From the NCBI RefSeq assembly GCF_014205295.1, contig NZ_JACHNF010000001.1, forward strand, positions 2,604,001-2,668,000: 64,000 bases of DNA, read 5' to 3'. Origin of the DNA: Kribbella solani. GTDB lineage: Bacteria; Actinomycetota; Actinomycetes; Propionibacteriales; Kribbellaceae. The position numbers were made by a program, and so were the translations under genes. This document shows positions 36,288 to 44,805 of this stretch, in pieces; within the stretch, counting starts at the first letter, position 1, and each line of letters begins with the position of its first letter. A model generated the notes under the pieces. The model did not search any database. It saw only the letters and a program-made list of their open reading frames with translations, and was not told the origin of the DNA.

Positions 36288-36965
36288 TCATCCCCGTGTG
36301 GTCGTGGCGGGTGGCTTCGTCGTGGCCGCCGGCGGCTTGGTGGTACCGGTCGGCGGTTTGGTCGTGCTGGTCGGCGGCTTGGTAGTGCCGACCGGCGGTT
36401 TGGTGGTGCCGGCCGGCGGCTTGGCCGTGCCGGCTGGTGGCGTGACCGCGGTGCTGGCCGGTGGCTTCACCGCGGTGGTGGGTGGCTTGACCGCGGCTGG
36501 TGGCTTCGTGGTTGCTGTTCCGGTCGGCGTACCAGGACCGAACATCGTCGTCCCGGTACCGGCCTTGCCTTCCGCGGGCACTCCCAGTACGCGCCCGTCG
36601 GACAACCGCAGGAACACCGGGTTCGGGTTCGGCACCATGCCCATCCGGAGCGCCCGGTCGGACAGGTTCTGCGGCGACTCCAGCGTGCGGACCTGCTTCT
36701 CCAGCGCCTCCTGCTGGTCCTTCAGCTGGTTCGCCTGGTTGTTCAGCTTGGTGATGTCGAACGTCCCGCTCTGCAACTGCGTGTTCAGCAGCAACAGACC
36801 GACCAGCCCGGCCGCCAGCAGCGACACCACGAAGATGACGAAGGGCATCCGCGGCGGCCGGAACGGCGCCCCGTACACGACTCGCAGCCGCGGCTGCGCC
36901 TTCTTCGCCGCCTTCGCGGGGACCGGCGTCACCCGCGCCTTCTGCGGGCTGAAGACAGTGCTCAT
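36288..36965 (-). CDS. ftsL: FtsL-like divisome protein with Thr/Lys/Pro repeat tail
   Basis: This 225-residue bitopic protein occupies the ftsL position. A basic cytoplasmic tail of about 40 residues leads to one span (FVIFVVSLLAAGLVGLLLL). A short extracytoplasmic coiled coil follows (ITKLNNQANQLKDQQEALEKQVRTLESPQNLSDRALRMGMVP), as in actinobacterial FtsL. The last 80 or so residues are an extended tail of KPPAGT, TTKPP and PTGTTKPP units, probably lying in the cell wall. Assignment rests mainly on position and the coil, since FtsL is poorly conserved. Its start shares one base with the rsmH stop. Confidence 0.85.
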   Translation of the reverse strand: MSTVFSPQKARVTPVPAKAAKKAQPRLRVVYGAPFRPPRMPFVIFVVSLLAAGLVGLLLLNTQLQSGTFDITKLNNQANQLKDQQEALEKQVRTLESPQNLSDRALRMGMVPNPNPVFLRLSDGRVLGVPAEGKAGTGTTMFGPGTPTGTATTKPPAAVKPPTTAVKPPASTAVTPPAGTAKPPAGTTKPPVGTTKPPTSTTKPPTGTTKPPAATTKPPATTTRG

Positions 36966-37930
36966 CAGGCCACCAGTCCCTTCTCCCGGACGCGCTCGGC
37001 CGCCCGCACGCGAGCGGAGGCGGCCCGCGGGTTCACCGCGACCTCCTCCTCGGTCGGCCGTTCGGCACCCCGGGTCAGCAGTTTCAGGTACGGCTCGTGT
37101 CCGGCCGGAATCACCGGCAGGTCATCGGGCACGTCGGTCTTGGTGGCGGCCGCGAACACCTGCTTGGTGATCCGGTCCTCCAGCGACTGGTAGCTCATCA
37201 CCACGATCCGGCCGTGCAGGGCGAGCGCCTCGAGCGCGGCCGGCAGCGCGCGCCGCAGCACCTCGAGCTCGCCGTTCACCTCGATCCGCAGTGCCTGGAA
37301 GGTGCGCTTGGCCGGGTGCCCCCCGGTCCGGCGGGCCGCCTGCGGGATCGCGTTCCGGACCAGCTCGGACAGCCGCGCGCTGTTCGTGAACGGTTCGGTC
37401 TCGCGCTCCCGGACGATCCGATCCGCGATCCGGCGAGCGAACTTCTCCTCGCCGTACTGGAACAGCACGCGGGCCAGCTCGGCCGCGCTGTATGTGTTCA
37501 CGATGTCGGCCGCGGTGACCGGCCCGGTGGAGTCCATCCGCATGTCCAGCGGCGCGTCCTGGGCGTACGCGAACCCGCGCTCCGCCTCGTCCAGCTGCAT
37601 CGAGGAGACCCCGAGATCGAACAGGATGCCGTCGATCGCCGGTACGCCCAGCTCGGCAAGTACGCGCGGCAGCTCGTCGTACACGGCGTGCACGAGCGTG
37701 ATCCGCTCCGCGAACGGGGCCAGCCGCTCGCCGGCCAGCCGCAGCGCGGCCGGATCGCGGTCCAGCCCGATCAGCCGGACGTCCGGGAACTGCCGCAGGA
37801 ACGCCTCGGAGTGACCACCGAGGCCGAGGGTGGCGTCGACGAGGACCGCGCCGGGCCGGGCCAGCGCCGGAGCCAGCAGCGCGACCACGCGCTCCAGCAT
37901 CACCGGCACATGCCGCTCCGCAGCGTTCAT
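36965..37930 (-). CDS. rsmH: 16S rRNA (cytosine1402-N4)-methyltransferase
   Basis: This 321-residue SAM-dependent methyltransferase (MraW) modifies C1402 in the ribosomal P site. It opens with [15 protein letters not shown] and the SAM loop [46 protein letters not shown] and PLDMRMDS are family motifs. [22 protein letters not shown] and [13 protein letters not shown] are also typical. The ATG at 37930 was chosen because AAGGG lies 6 bases upstream; an open frame continues but looks non-coding. It is the second gene of the dcw cluster, 320 bp after mraZ. Confidence 0.96.
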   Translation of the reverse strand: MNAAERHVPVMLERVVALLAPALARPGAVLVDATLGLGGHSEAFLRQFPDVRLIGLDRDPAALRLAGERLAPFAERITLVHAVYDELPRVLAELGVPAIDGILFDLGVSSMQLDEAERGFAYAQDAPLDMRMDSTGPVTAADIVNTYSAAELARVLFQYGEEKFARRIADRIVRERETEPFTNSARLSELVRNAIPQAARRTGGHPAKRTFQALRIEVNGELEVLRRALPAALEALALHGRIVVMSYQSLEDRITKQVFAAATKTDVPDDLPVIPAGHEPYLKLLTRGAERPTEEEVAVNPRAASARVRAAERVREKGLVA

Positions 37931-38250
37931 CTCGACCCTTCCCGTCACTTCCCCTGCCATCGCGGGAGCGACCCTGCCCCCGCAGGTCCTGTGTTCCGGC
38001 CGGCGTCGCGGTGCCGGTCCGGGTGCTGCCTTGCTCGCTACTGATCGGTGCTGCCTGGCCATCGCTGATCGGGGTGCGGAGGTAGACGACACCGTCCGGT
38101 CAGATCGCGGGTACGCCTTCCGGGGAAGTACCTGCTGGTCTTGGCGCCGGGGAAGTGGCGTCAACACTCCAGGTCGGAAGTCGGACCCGTGATCTCACCG
38201 GACGGTCGGTGTGTCGCGGTTCGCACTGTTCAGCTGAAAACTCGTCGCGC
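37931..38250. other. 320-bp gap between mraZ and rsmH
   Basis: No convincing gene is present on either strand. The rsmH frame stays open to 38167 but its codons lack the features of the mature family. A TTGACG on the minus strand near 38160 could belong to a secondary promoter, without a clear -10 box. Such a gap is unusual in an otherwise overlapping gene cluster. Confidence 0.5.
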
Positions 38251-38682
38251 TCAGAAGATGCCTGGCAGTACTTCCTCGGAGAGGTCGGCGAACGCCTGCT
38301 CCTGCTCCGCGGAGTACCTGTTCCAGTTCTCCGTGTTCCAGATCTCCACCCGATTCATCGCCCCGATGACGACACAGTCGCGATCCAGCGTTGCGTAATC
38401 GCGCAGCATCGGTGGGATGGTGACCCGGCCCTGCTTGTCCGGCATCTCGTTGGAGGCACCGGCGAACAACATCCGTAGGTAGTCCCGCGCACCCTTGTTG
38501 GTGATCGGAGCCTGCTTCAACTGCTCGGTCAGCTGGACGAACTCACGCTCCGGCCACACCGACAGCGATCGCTCCTGCCCGCGTGTGATCACCAGACCGT
38601 CGGCCAGCTCGTCCCGGAACTTCGCCGGCAGGAACAGCCGGCCCTTGTCGTCGAGCTTGGGGAAGTGAGTTCCGAGGAACAC
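38251..38682 (-). CDS. mraZ: Transcriptional regulator MraZ
   Basis: This 143-residue protein forms rings and binds repeated DNA boxes in the dcw promoter; MraZ represses the cluster in Escherichia coli. It has two SpoVT/AbrB-like halves. The first starts [25 protein letters not shown] and the second runs [37 protein letters not shown] near the N-terminus and KQGR in the second half are the paired DNA-binding signatures. The start is GTG, with GGGGAGG 6 bases upstream. It is the first gene of the cluster, and its own promoter carries GTGG boxes. Confidence 0.96.
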   Translation of the reverse strand: MFLGTHFPKLDDKGRLFLPAKFRDELADGLVITRGQERSLSVWPEREFVQLTEQLKQAPITNKGARDYLRMLFAGASNEMPDKQGRVTIPPMLRDYATLDRDCVVIGAMNRVEIWNTENWNRYSAEQEQAFADLSEEVLPGIF

Positions 38683-38729
38683 GCTCCACCTCCCCGTTGC
38701 GGACCTTCCGACTCAGGCGAGTGTTTCCA

Positions 38730-38780
38730 CCACTTCAGTTCCACTGCGCTCCACCTTACTCCACTTTGCCCCACCGTCAA
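38730..38780 (-). promoter_or_regulatory. mraZ promoter overlapped by MraZ boxes
   Basis: Read on the minus strand, TTGACG (complement of 38775-38780), 16 bp, and TAAGGT (complement of 38753-38758) form a promoter. Four GTGG units start at 38774, 38764, 38754 and 38744, exactly 10 bp apart (GTGGGGCAAA, GTGGAGTAAG, GTGGAGCGCA, GTGGAACTGA); a fifth stands near 38733, one base out of phase. MraZ is known to bind TGG-type repeats with a 10-bp period, so autoregulation over the core promoter is very likely. Confidence 0.85.
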
Positions 38781-38916
38781 CCAACTTGCGCCCCATTCCG
38801 CCCCCGTGCCGCCTGGAATCCGCTACCCGAACCCGCGTGTCGCTGCCGCCTCAACCGGTTGCCGGGTGGTCCCAGCGGGGTCGATCCAGGCGTGAAACAG
38901 GCTTGATCCGGGCGCT

Positions 38917-38975
38917 GTGGAGCGAAGTGGAGGAGGCGGTGGAGCGGAATGGAGGGTCCGGGTGGAGCAAAGTGG
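38917..38975 (+). promoter_or_regulatory. Second set of MraZ-type boxes facing the moxR operon
   Basis: On the plus strand, TGG-type units start at 38917 and 38927, 38939 and 38949, and 38962 and 38972, giving three pairs with 10-bp spacing. The last pair reads GTGGAGCAAAGTGGAGGA, close to the GCAAAGTGGAG in the mraZ promoter. All boxes point towards moxR (39144), in the same orientation relative to the gene as in mraZ. The remaining bases of the 461-bp mraZ-moxR gap contain no gene I can support. Confidence 0.6.
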
Positions 38976-39143
38976 AGGACGCCGGGATGCAACCCGGACG
39001 ACCGGTTGAACCGTCAGGCGTTCGGGGCCGTGTCCGGAACAAGGCCCGAACCAGTTCGGCGTTCCTGGCGTCGTACGCCGCACGCACGCTTTTTCCGCCC
39101 GTACGCTTGGGGGGACGACTTCCGACTCCCGCCGTGAGGGCGT

Positions 39144-40244
39144 GTGCCGATGAACATCGAAATGCCAGGTAACGAAACCTCCGCCGCGCTGGGCCCGAGC
39201 CCCGCGGCGGGTGAGAATGTGTCGGCAGTCAACGAATGGAGTGGACCCAGAGTGAGCACCACCGCGACCAGCTCGCCGCTGGCAGGAGCCGGGGACTTCG
39301 ACGAGCTGTCCGAGGTGGCGGGCCGGGTCCGCCGGGCCATGGAGCAGGTGATCGAGGGCAAGCCCGACGTGGTCGAGGTGGCCGTCACGGTCCTGCTGGC
39401 CGAGGGCCATCTGCTGATCGAGGACGTCCCGGGCGTCGGCAAGACGATGCTGGCCAAGGCGCTGGCGAAGTCGATCGACTGCAGCGTGCGACGGATCCAG
39501 TTCACGCCGGACCTGCTGCCGTCCGACATCACCGGGGTGTCGGTCTTCAACCAGGAGATCCGCGACTTCGAGTTCAAGCCCGGCGCGGTGTTCGCGAACA
39601 TCGTCGTCGGCGACGAGATCAACCGGGCCTCGCCGAAGACCCAGGCCGCGCTGCTGGAGTCGATGGAGGAGCGTCAGGTCACGGTCGACACCACCACGTA
39701 CCACCTCGAGTCGCCGTTCATGGTGATCGCCACCCAGAACCCGATCGAGATGGAAGGTACGTACCCGCTGCCGGAGGCGCAACGCGACCGGTTCATGGCG
39801 CGCGTCTCGATGGGGTACCCGGAGCCGGCCGCCGAGCTGCGGATGCTCGACGGGCACGCCGCCGACGATCCACTGCTGAGCCTGCAGCCGGTGACCGACG
39901 GGCAGCAGATCCTGCGGCTGGTGAAGACGGTGCAGTCCGTGCACGTGTCCGAGTCGGTGAAGGAGTACGCCGTCGCGCTGGTCGGCGCGACCCGGCGGTC
40001 GCAGGAGCTCCGGCTCGGCGCCAGCCCGCGGTCGACGCTGCACCTGGTCCGGGCGGCACGGGCCGCGGCGGCATTGGACTCACGTGAGTTCGTGCTGCCG
40101 GACGACATTCAGGAGCTCGCGGTGCCGGTGCTGGCGCACCGCGTGCTTCCGGCGGCTGAGGCGCATCTCGGTGGGCGCGGTGCAGCCGAAATCATCTCCG
40201 GGTTGGTGTCCAGCGTGGCCCTTCCCCGTACGCGTCGGGACTGA
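39144..40244 (+). CDS. MoxR-family AAA+ ATPase
   Basis: This is a chaperone-like AAA+ ATPase of up to 366 residues, thought to help assemble or activate other proteins, often with VWA or DUF58 partners. Walker A is EDVPGVGKTMLAKALA, and the sensor and MoxR loops include FTPDLLPSDITGVSVFNQ. Walker B is VVGDEINRASPKTQAALLE, followed by MEERQVTV and ATQNPIEMEGTYPLPEAQRDRF. The N-terminal 40 residues are disordered. GTG 39144, ATG 39150 and GTG 39252 are possible starts; GAGGG at 39134 supports the first two. It leads a three-gene operon with DUF58 and TgpA-like genes, 3 bp before the DUF58 gene. Confidence 0.93.
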   Translation: MPMNIEMPGNETSAALGPSPAAGENVSAVNEWSGPRVSTTATSSPLAGAGDFDELSEVAGRVRRAMEQVIEGKPDVVEVAVTVLLAEGHLLIEDVPGVGKTMLAKALAKSIDCSVRRIQFTPDLLPSDITGVSVFNQEIRDFEFKPGAVFANIVVGDEINRASPKTQAALLESMEERQVTVDTTTYHLESPFMVIATQNPIEMEGTYPLPEAQRDRFMARVSMGYPEPAAELRMLDGHAADDPLLSLQPVTDGQQILRLVKTVQSVHVSESVKEYAVALVGATRRSQELRLGASPRSTLHLVRAARAAAALDSREFVLPDDIQELAVPVLAHRVLPAAEAHLGGRGAAEIISGLVSSVALPRTRRD

Positions 40245-40247
40245 ACC

Positions 40248-41534
40248 ATGCGGCAGGCACTGCGCGGACTGACCACCAGAGGGCGGGCGTTCGTCGCGGC
40301 CGGTATCACCGCGTCGTTGTGCGCGCTCCTGCTCGGCCAGAAGGACCTGCTGCGGGTCGGCATCCTGCTGGCCGCGCTGCCGGTGGTCGCGGCGCTGGTC
40401 GTCGGCCGGACCCGGCTGCGGCTCCAGGTGCGGCGCAGTCTGTCACCGGACCAGGTACCGGTCGGCGTCCAGGCGAACGTCGAGCTGACGTTGAGCAACG
40501 AGGGCCGGATGCCGGCCGGGCTGCTTCTGCTGGAGGACCGGATTCCATACGTACTCGGGCACCGGCCGCGGTTCGTCGTCGACCGCGTCAGCCCGAACTG
40601 GCGGCGTACGGTCACGTACCCGGTGAAGTCGGACGTGCGTGGCTTGTTCCAGGTCGGGCCGTTGATGCTGACCGTGGCTGATCCGTTCGGGCTGGTGGAG
40701 ACCAGCCGGACGTTCACCCGGAGCCACCACCTGCTGGTGACGCCACGCGTGCATCGGCTGCCGGAGATCCGGCTCGGCGCGGACCGGGCCGGCTCGGGCG
40801 AGAACCGGCCGCGGGCGATCTCGTCGGCCGGCGAAGAAGACGCGACGGTGCGCGAGTACCGCGATGGTGACGACCTGCGCCGGGTGCACTGGCGGTCGAC
40901 CGCGCGCCGGGGTGAGCTGATGGTGCGCCGCGAGGAACAGCCGTGGCAGAGCCGGTGCGCGTTGTTCCTCGACGCGCGGACGATCTCACACCACGGGCAC
41001 GGTCCGTCGTCGAGTCTCGAATGGGCAGTGAGCGCGGCGGCGTCGATCGGCATCGACCGGGTCCGCCGCGGGTACGCGACCACGATGCTCGGCGGACCGA
41101 CCACGATCTCGGCGATCAACCATCGTTCGTCAGCCGCGGTACATCAGCCGCTCACGCAGCAGCAGCTGCTGACCGAGTGCGCGACCGTCGAAGAACACCG
41201 GTACGCCGAGCTCAGCCCACTGCTGACAGTTGATCGGCATGCGCAGGAGCCCAGCCTGGTGATCGCGATCCTCGGCGCTTGCAGTTCTGATGACGTGACC
41301 TCCCTGAACCGCTGGCGGACCAGCCAGGCGACCGGAGTCGTGCTGCTGCTGGACGCGGCCAGCTGGGCGGTGGGCGCCGAGGCGACCGAGAAGGCCGCCC
41401 GCCTGACCGCCACGACAGACGCCACCGAACACGAGCTCCGCCGCAACGGCTGGCGAGTAGCCCGAGTCCGCCGCGGCGACCATCTACCTACTGTCTGGTC
41501 CGGCCTCGGCTTACGAAGCGGGAGAATCGCATGA
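40248..41534 (+). CDS. DUF58 domain protein
   Basis: This 428-residue protein has two closely spaced membrane spans near the N-terminus (FVAAGITASLCALLLGQ and LRVGILLAALPVVAALVVG). The following region (about 65-165) is beta-rich, with VELTLSNEGRMPAG. The DUF58 signature ATVREYRDGDDLRRVHWRST is followed by ARRGELMVRREE, and a VWA-like fold with LFLDAR follows. DUF58 proteins pair with MoxR ATPases and transglutaminase-like proteins across bacteria; the pathway is not well defined. Its stop overlaps the next start (ATGA). The order MoxR, DUF58, TgpA suggests an envelope maturation unit. Confidence 0.92.
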   Translation: MRQALRGLTTRGRAFVAAGITASLCALLLGQKDLLRVGILLAALPVVAALVVGRTRLRLQVRRSLSPDQVPVGVQANVELTLSNEGRMPAGLLLLEDRIPYVLGHRPRFVVDRVSPNWRRTVTYPVKSDVRGLFQVGPLMLTVADPFGLVETSRTFTRSHHLLVTPRVHRLPEIRLGADRAGSGENRPRAISSAGEEDATVREYRDGDDLRRVHWRSTARRGELMVRREEQPWQSRCALFLDARTISHHGHGPSSSLEWAVSAAASIGIDRVRRGYATTMLGGPTTISAINHRSSAAVHQPLTQQQLLTECATVEEHRYAELSPLLTVDRHAQEPSLVIAILGACSSDDVTSLNRWRTSQATGVVLLLDAASWAVGAEATEKAARLTATTDATEHELRRNGWRVARVRRGDHLPTVWSGLGLRSGRIA

Positions 41535-43894
41535 CTGGTCACGCCCGGATTTCCATCGCTGCCTGGGGTGCGACCGTGCTCGGGTCGCTGGTGCTGACGC
41601 CGGTGTTCTCCGGGCCGTTCCTGTTCATCAGCGCGTTCCTGTGTGCCCTGATCACTGGGATCGGCGTGCTGCTGCAGAACCTGCGTACGCCGCGGGTCAT
41701 CGTGCCGATCGTCCAGCTGGTCGCACTGGTGGAGCTGCTGTCATTGTTCTTCCTGCACGGGACGATGAAGTTCGGTGTACTCCCCTGGCGGGCGACCGCT
41801 GTCGAGTTCAACTCGCGGATGGTCGACGCGATGGACTCCATCAACCGGTTCAGTGCACCGCTGCCGCAGGACTCGCATCTGACGCTGTTCGCGGTCACGG
41901 TGATCGCGGTGACCGGGCTGCTGATCCATGTCGTCGCCGTGCAGCTCCGGCAGGCCGCGTGGTCGGGCCTGCTGCTGCTGATCATGTACACGGTGCCTGC
42001 CGCTACCGTGCACGGCGGTCTGCCGTGGCTGCTGTTCATCCCACCGGCCGTCGGCTACATCCTGCTGCTGTCCGCCGAGGGCCGCAGCCGGCTCAGCCGC
42101 TGGGGCCGCCGGATCTCCGGTGTCTCGCACCTGGACGCGGCCGAGCCGGTGGAGGCGTCCGCGCTCGGCCAGGCCGGTCGCCGGATCGGCCTGACCGTAG
42201 TAGCGATCGCCGCGCTGTTGCCCGCGTTGCTGCCGTCCCTGCCGGAAGGTGTCATCGGCAACGGTCTGGCCGGCGGCGGCACCGGTCCCGGCATCGGCGC
42301 GTCGATCTCGTCGACCGACCCGATGCTGGACATGGGCAAGAACCTCAAACAGGGCGAGAACGTGGTCGCGCTGACCTACAAGGGCGGTCCGTCCGGCGGT
42401 TCGTACATGCGGCTGACCGCGCTCGACCTGTTCGACGGCAACACCTGGCGGATCGCGCCGCGCCCGGAGGGCCAGAAGATCACCGGCGACCTGAACCCGC
42501 CACCCGGGTACACCGGTGACCTGTCGACGGTGCAGCAGGACAGCATGCAGGTCGATGTCAGCCGGAGCTTCCGGTCCCAGTTCGTCCCGGTGCCGTACCC
42601 GCTGCACTCGATCTCGCTCAAGAAGGACTGGCGCTACGACCCGAACTCGCTGGACGTGGTTTCCGCCAACGGGTCGATCATCGCCGGCAAGAAGTACGAC
42701 CTCACTTCGTACGACCTGCAGCCGACGCCGGACCAGCTGCACGAGTCGGTCACGACCGCAGCGCCGGACGCGTACACGATGACGGTGCCGAAGAGTACGC
42801 CGCTGGACATCAAGCAGAAGACCAACGAGATCACCGCGCCGGCCGCGGGCAACAAGTTCGAGATGGCGGTGCTGATCCAGAACTGGTTCCGCAGCATCGG
42901 CGGGTTCACGTACAGCACCGCGAACGCCAAGGGCAGCGGGATGTCCGCGCTCGAAGACTTCCTGCTGAAGAACAAGGAAGGGTACTGCGAGCAGTTCTCC
43001 ACCGGGATGGCGCTGATGGCCCGGCTGGTCGGGATTCCGTCCCGGGTCGGCATCGGCTTCCTGCCCGGTCAGGCCGGCAAGGACGGCGTGTACACGGTGC
43101 GGATGCACGACATGCACGCCTGGCCGGAGCTGTACTTCCAGGGCATCGGCTGGGTCCGGTTCGAGCCGACCCCGTCCGCCCGGGTCGCGAGTACGCCGAA
43201 CTGGACCGTCGCCGCCACCGGTGACCCGACCAGCCCGACGACCGCGCCGACCAACGCGCCGGCGACGCCGGGCAGCACGAACACGCCGGGCATCGACAAG
43301 CCGCGCCACGACCCGAACCTGCCGGACCAGAGCGGCGCTCCGGTCGTTGGCTCCGGCAACTGGTTCACCAACGGTGGCGGGCAGGTGCTGGCCGGCGTCT
43401 TCGGGGCGTTGCTGGTGCTGTCGATTCCGTGGCTGATGCGGATGCTGACCCGGCGGCGGCGATTCCTGCGACCGCCGGGACGTACGGCGGCTGAAGGTTT
43501 GTGGTCGGAGGTCCGGGACACGTCGCGTGACCTTGGGCTGGACTGGTCGGAGGTATCGACACCTCGGCAGACCGGTCAGTGGCTGGTGTCCAAGCTTCCC
43601 GCCGACACGCATACCGCGGCTCGGCGGTTGGCTCGGGGCATCGAGGCATTGCGGTACGCGGAGGGTACGAATCCCGAGCTGGACCTCCGGCCGGAAGCAG
43701 CCGCGGTACGGAAGGCGCTCTGGGCTCAGGCGCCGGCCCGGCGGAAGTGGCGGGCGCGGCTGTTGCCGCCGTCCTGGCGCTGGTACGTACGCCGCGGCAC
43801 CACCGAGGCATCGGACCTACTCGACGACTTCGACCTGCTACTCGCCCGCCTCCGGACCCGGCTGCTCCCAACCCGACGCCCCCACACAAACTAA
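41531..43894 (+). CDS. TgpA-like transglutaminase-domain membrane protein
   Basis: The protein has 787 residues. Five to six N-terminal spans (to about residue 185; TgpA N-terminal/DUF3488-like) are followed by a long extracytoplasmic part. The transglutaminase core contains EGYCEQFSTGMALMARLVGI with the Cys near residue 486 and MHDMHAWPELYFQGIGWVRF with the His; the third position reads FEPTP, with Glu where many relatives have Asp. A Thr/Pro-rich linker leads to another span (AGVFGALLVLSIPWLM) and a cytoplasmic DUF4129-like tail. The protein probably acts on proteins or peptides at the envelope, together with MoxR and DUF58. The substrate is unknown. Confidence 0.9.
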   Translation: MTGHARISIAAWGATVLGSLVLTPVFSGPFLFISAFLCALITGIGVLLQNLRTPRVIVPIVQLVALVELLSLFFLHGTMKFGVLPWRATAVEFNSRMVDAMDSINRFSAPLPQDSHLTLFAVTVIAVTGLLIHVVAVQLRQAAWSGLLLLIMYTVPAATVHGGLPWLLFIPPAVGYILLLSAEGRSRLSRWGRRISGVSHLDAAEPVEASALGQAGRRIGLTVVAIAALLPALLPSLPEGVIGNGLAGGGTGPGIGASISSTDPMLDMGKNLKQGENVVALTYKGGPSGGSYMRLTALDLFDGNTWRIAPRPEGQKITGDLNPPPGYTGDLSTVQQDSMQVDVSRSFRSQFVPVPYPLHSISLKKDWRYDPNSLDVVSANGSIIAGKKYDLTSYDLQPTPDQLHESVTTAAPDAYTMTVPKSTPLDIKQKTNEITAPAAGNKFEMAVLIQNWFRSIGGFTYSTANAKGSGMSALEDFLLKNKEGYCEQFSTGMALMARLVGIPSRVGIGFLPGQAGKDGVYTVRMHDMHAWPELYFQGIGWVRFEPTPSARVASTPNWTVAATGDPTSPTTAPTNAPATPGSTNTPGIDKPRHDPNLPDQSGAPVVGSGNWFTNGGGQVLAGVFGALLVLSIPWLMRMLTRRRRFLRPPGRTAAEGLWSEVRDTSRDLGLDWSEVSTPRQTGQWLVSKLPADTHTAARRLARGIEALRYAEGTNPELDLRPEAAAVRKALWAQAPARRKWRARLLPPSWRWYVRRGTTEASDLLDDFDLLLARLRTRLLPTRRPHTN

Positions 43895-43932
43895 TCCCCT
43901 CTCCCACCACCTCTACCTCCTTCACCCTCAAC

Positions 43933-43954
43933 CTCCCCAAACCGGTTTGGGGAG
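43933..43954. repeat. Palindromic repeat copy 1 (22 bp, perfect)
   Basis: CTCCCCAAACC is followed directly by its complement. It lies 38 bp beyond the tgpA stop in the gap to the convergent DUF3040 gene and could terminate transcription from both sides. Confidence 0.85.
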
Positions 43955-43997
43955 TGTTATCCCCCCAAATCGGGCAGTAACGCTCCCCGGTCCGATG

Positions 43998-44033
43998 ACA
44001 GAGCCTCCCCAAACCGGTTTGGGGAGGCTCTGT
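43998..44033. repeat. Palindromic repeat copy 2 (36 bp, perfect)
   Basis: The same core is extended to ACAGAGCCTCCCCAAACC plus its full complement, a perfect 36-bp palindrome without a loop, 44 bp after copy 1. The rest of the 225-bp gap contains no gene. Confidence 0.88.
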
Positions 44034-44119
44034 GTCAAGGGCAGGGCGTGGCGGTGGGGACAAACGAACACACCCGTACCGGTTCGGTACGGGTGTGATG
44101 AACCAGAACGCTCAGGCGG

Positions 44120-44521
44120 TCAGAGGTCCTCGTCGCGGCGGCGGCGCCAGCGGTCTTCCATCCGCTCCATGAAGGTGCCGGACGAGTCGTGCTTCGTCCG
44201 GTGCCGTTTGGTCGGCGGCGGCGGTGGGATGTCGTCCGACTCCCCCGCGTTGCTGATCCGTTTCATGCTCAGCGCCGCGATGTACAGACACGCGACCATC
44301 ATCACGAACCCGATCACACCGATGATCGTGTTCGGCAGGATGGCACCGGTCATCAGCACCGCGATACCCAGCACGAACCCAGCGCCGGCAAGCACTGCCC
44401 GGCGCTTGTAGTACAAGCGCACATTGGTCCCACGCATGGCGGAAACGAACTTCGGGTCTTCCGCAGCAAGGGCACGTTCGAGCTGCTCGAACTGGCGCTG
44501 CTCTTCTTCCGAGAGGGGCAC
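44120..44521 (-). CDS. DUF3040 membrane protein
   Basis: This 133-residue protein opens with PLSEEEQRQFEQLERALAAEDPKF, the DUF3040 signature. Two spans follow (RAVLAGAGFVLGIAVLMTGAI and IIGVIGFVMMVACLYIAALS), and a basic, disordered cytoplasmic tail ends in RRRRDEDL. DUF3040 is restricted to actinobacteria and its function is unknown. GTG at 44521 was chosen: a GGAGGG Shine-Dalgarno lies 7 bases upstream and the family begins with PLSE. It lies downstream of the dcw region, as often in this phylum, and converges on tgpA. The 284-bp gap to the next gene shows no feature I can support. Confidence 0.9.
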   Translation of the reverse strand: MPLSEEEQRQFEQLERALAAEDPKFVSAMRGTNVRLYYKRRAVLAGAGFVLGIAVLMTGAILPNTIIGVIGFVMMVACLYIAALSMKRISNAGESDDIPPPPPTKRHRTKHDSSGTFMERMEDRWRRRRDEDL

Positions 44522-44805
44522 CGTCGATCCCTCCATGATGAGCGCGATCTCGATAGGCCGCCTCCAGTCTAGGCCGCGTGTGCGTCACACGAAACCCTGA
44601 CCGCCTGTCCAGCGCGTCACGGTCCGGCAACTGCCCCACCAAGGTCGGTCCCAAACCCATGTCCATCGGCGTGTCGCTCACAGCCCGTTCACAGCAACAG
44701 GCGTTCAACCGTGCCGGAGGTAACCTCGCCATCACCCTCCGTGCAGGGATCGGTCGGCCACCAAGCGATTTTGCGCGGCAGCGGATGCCGATTCCGGGGC
44801 AGCGG

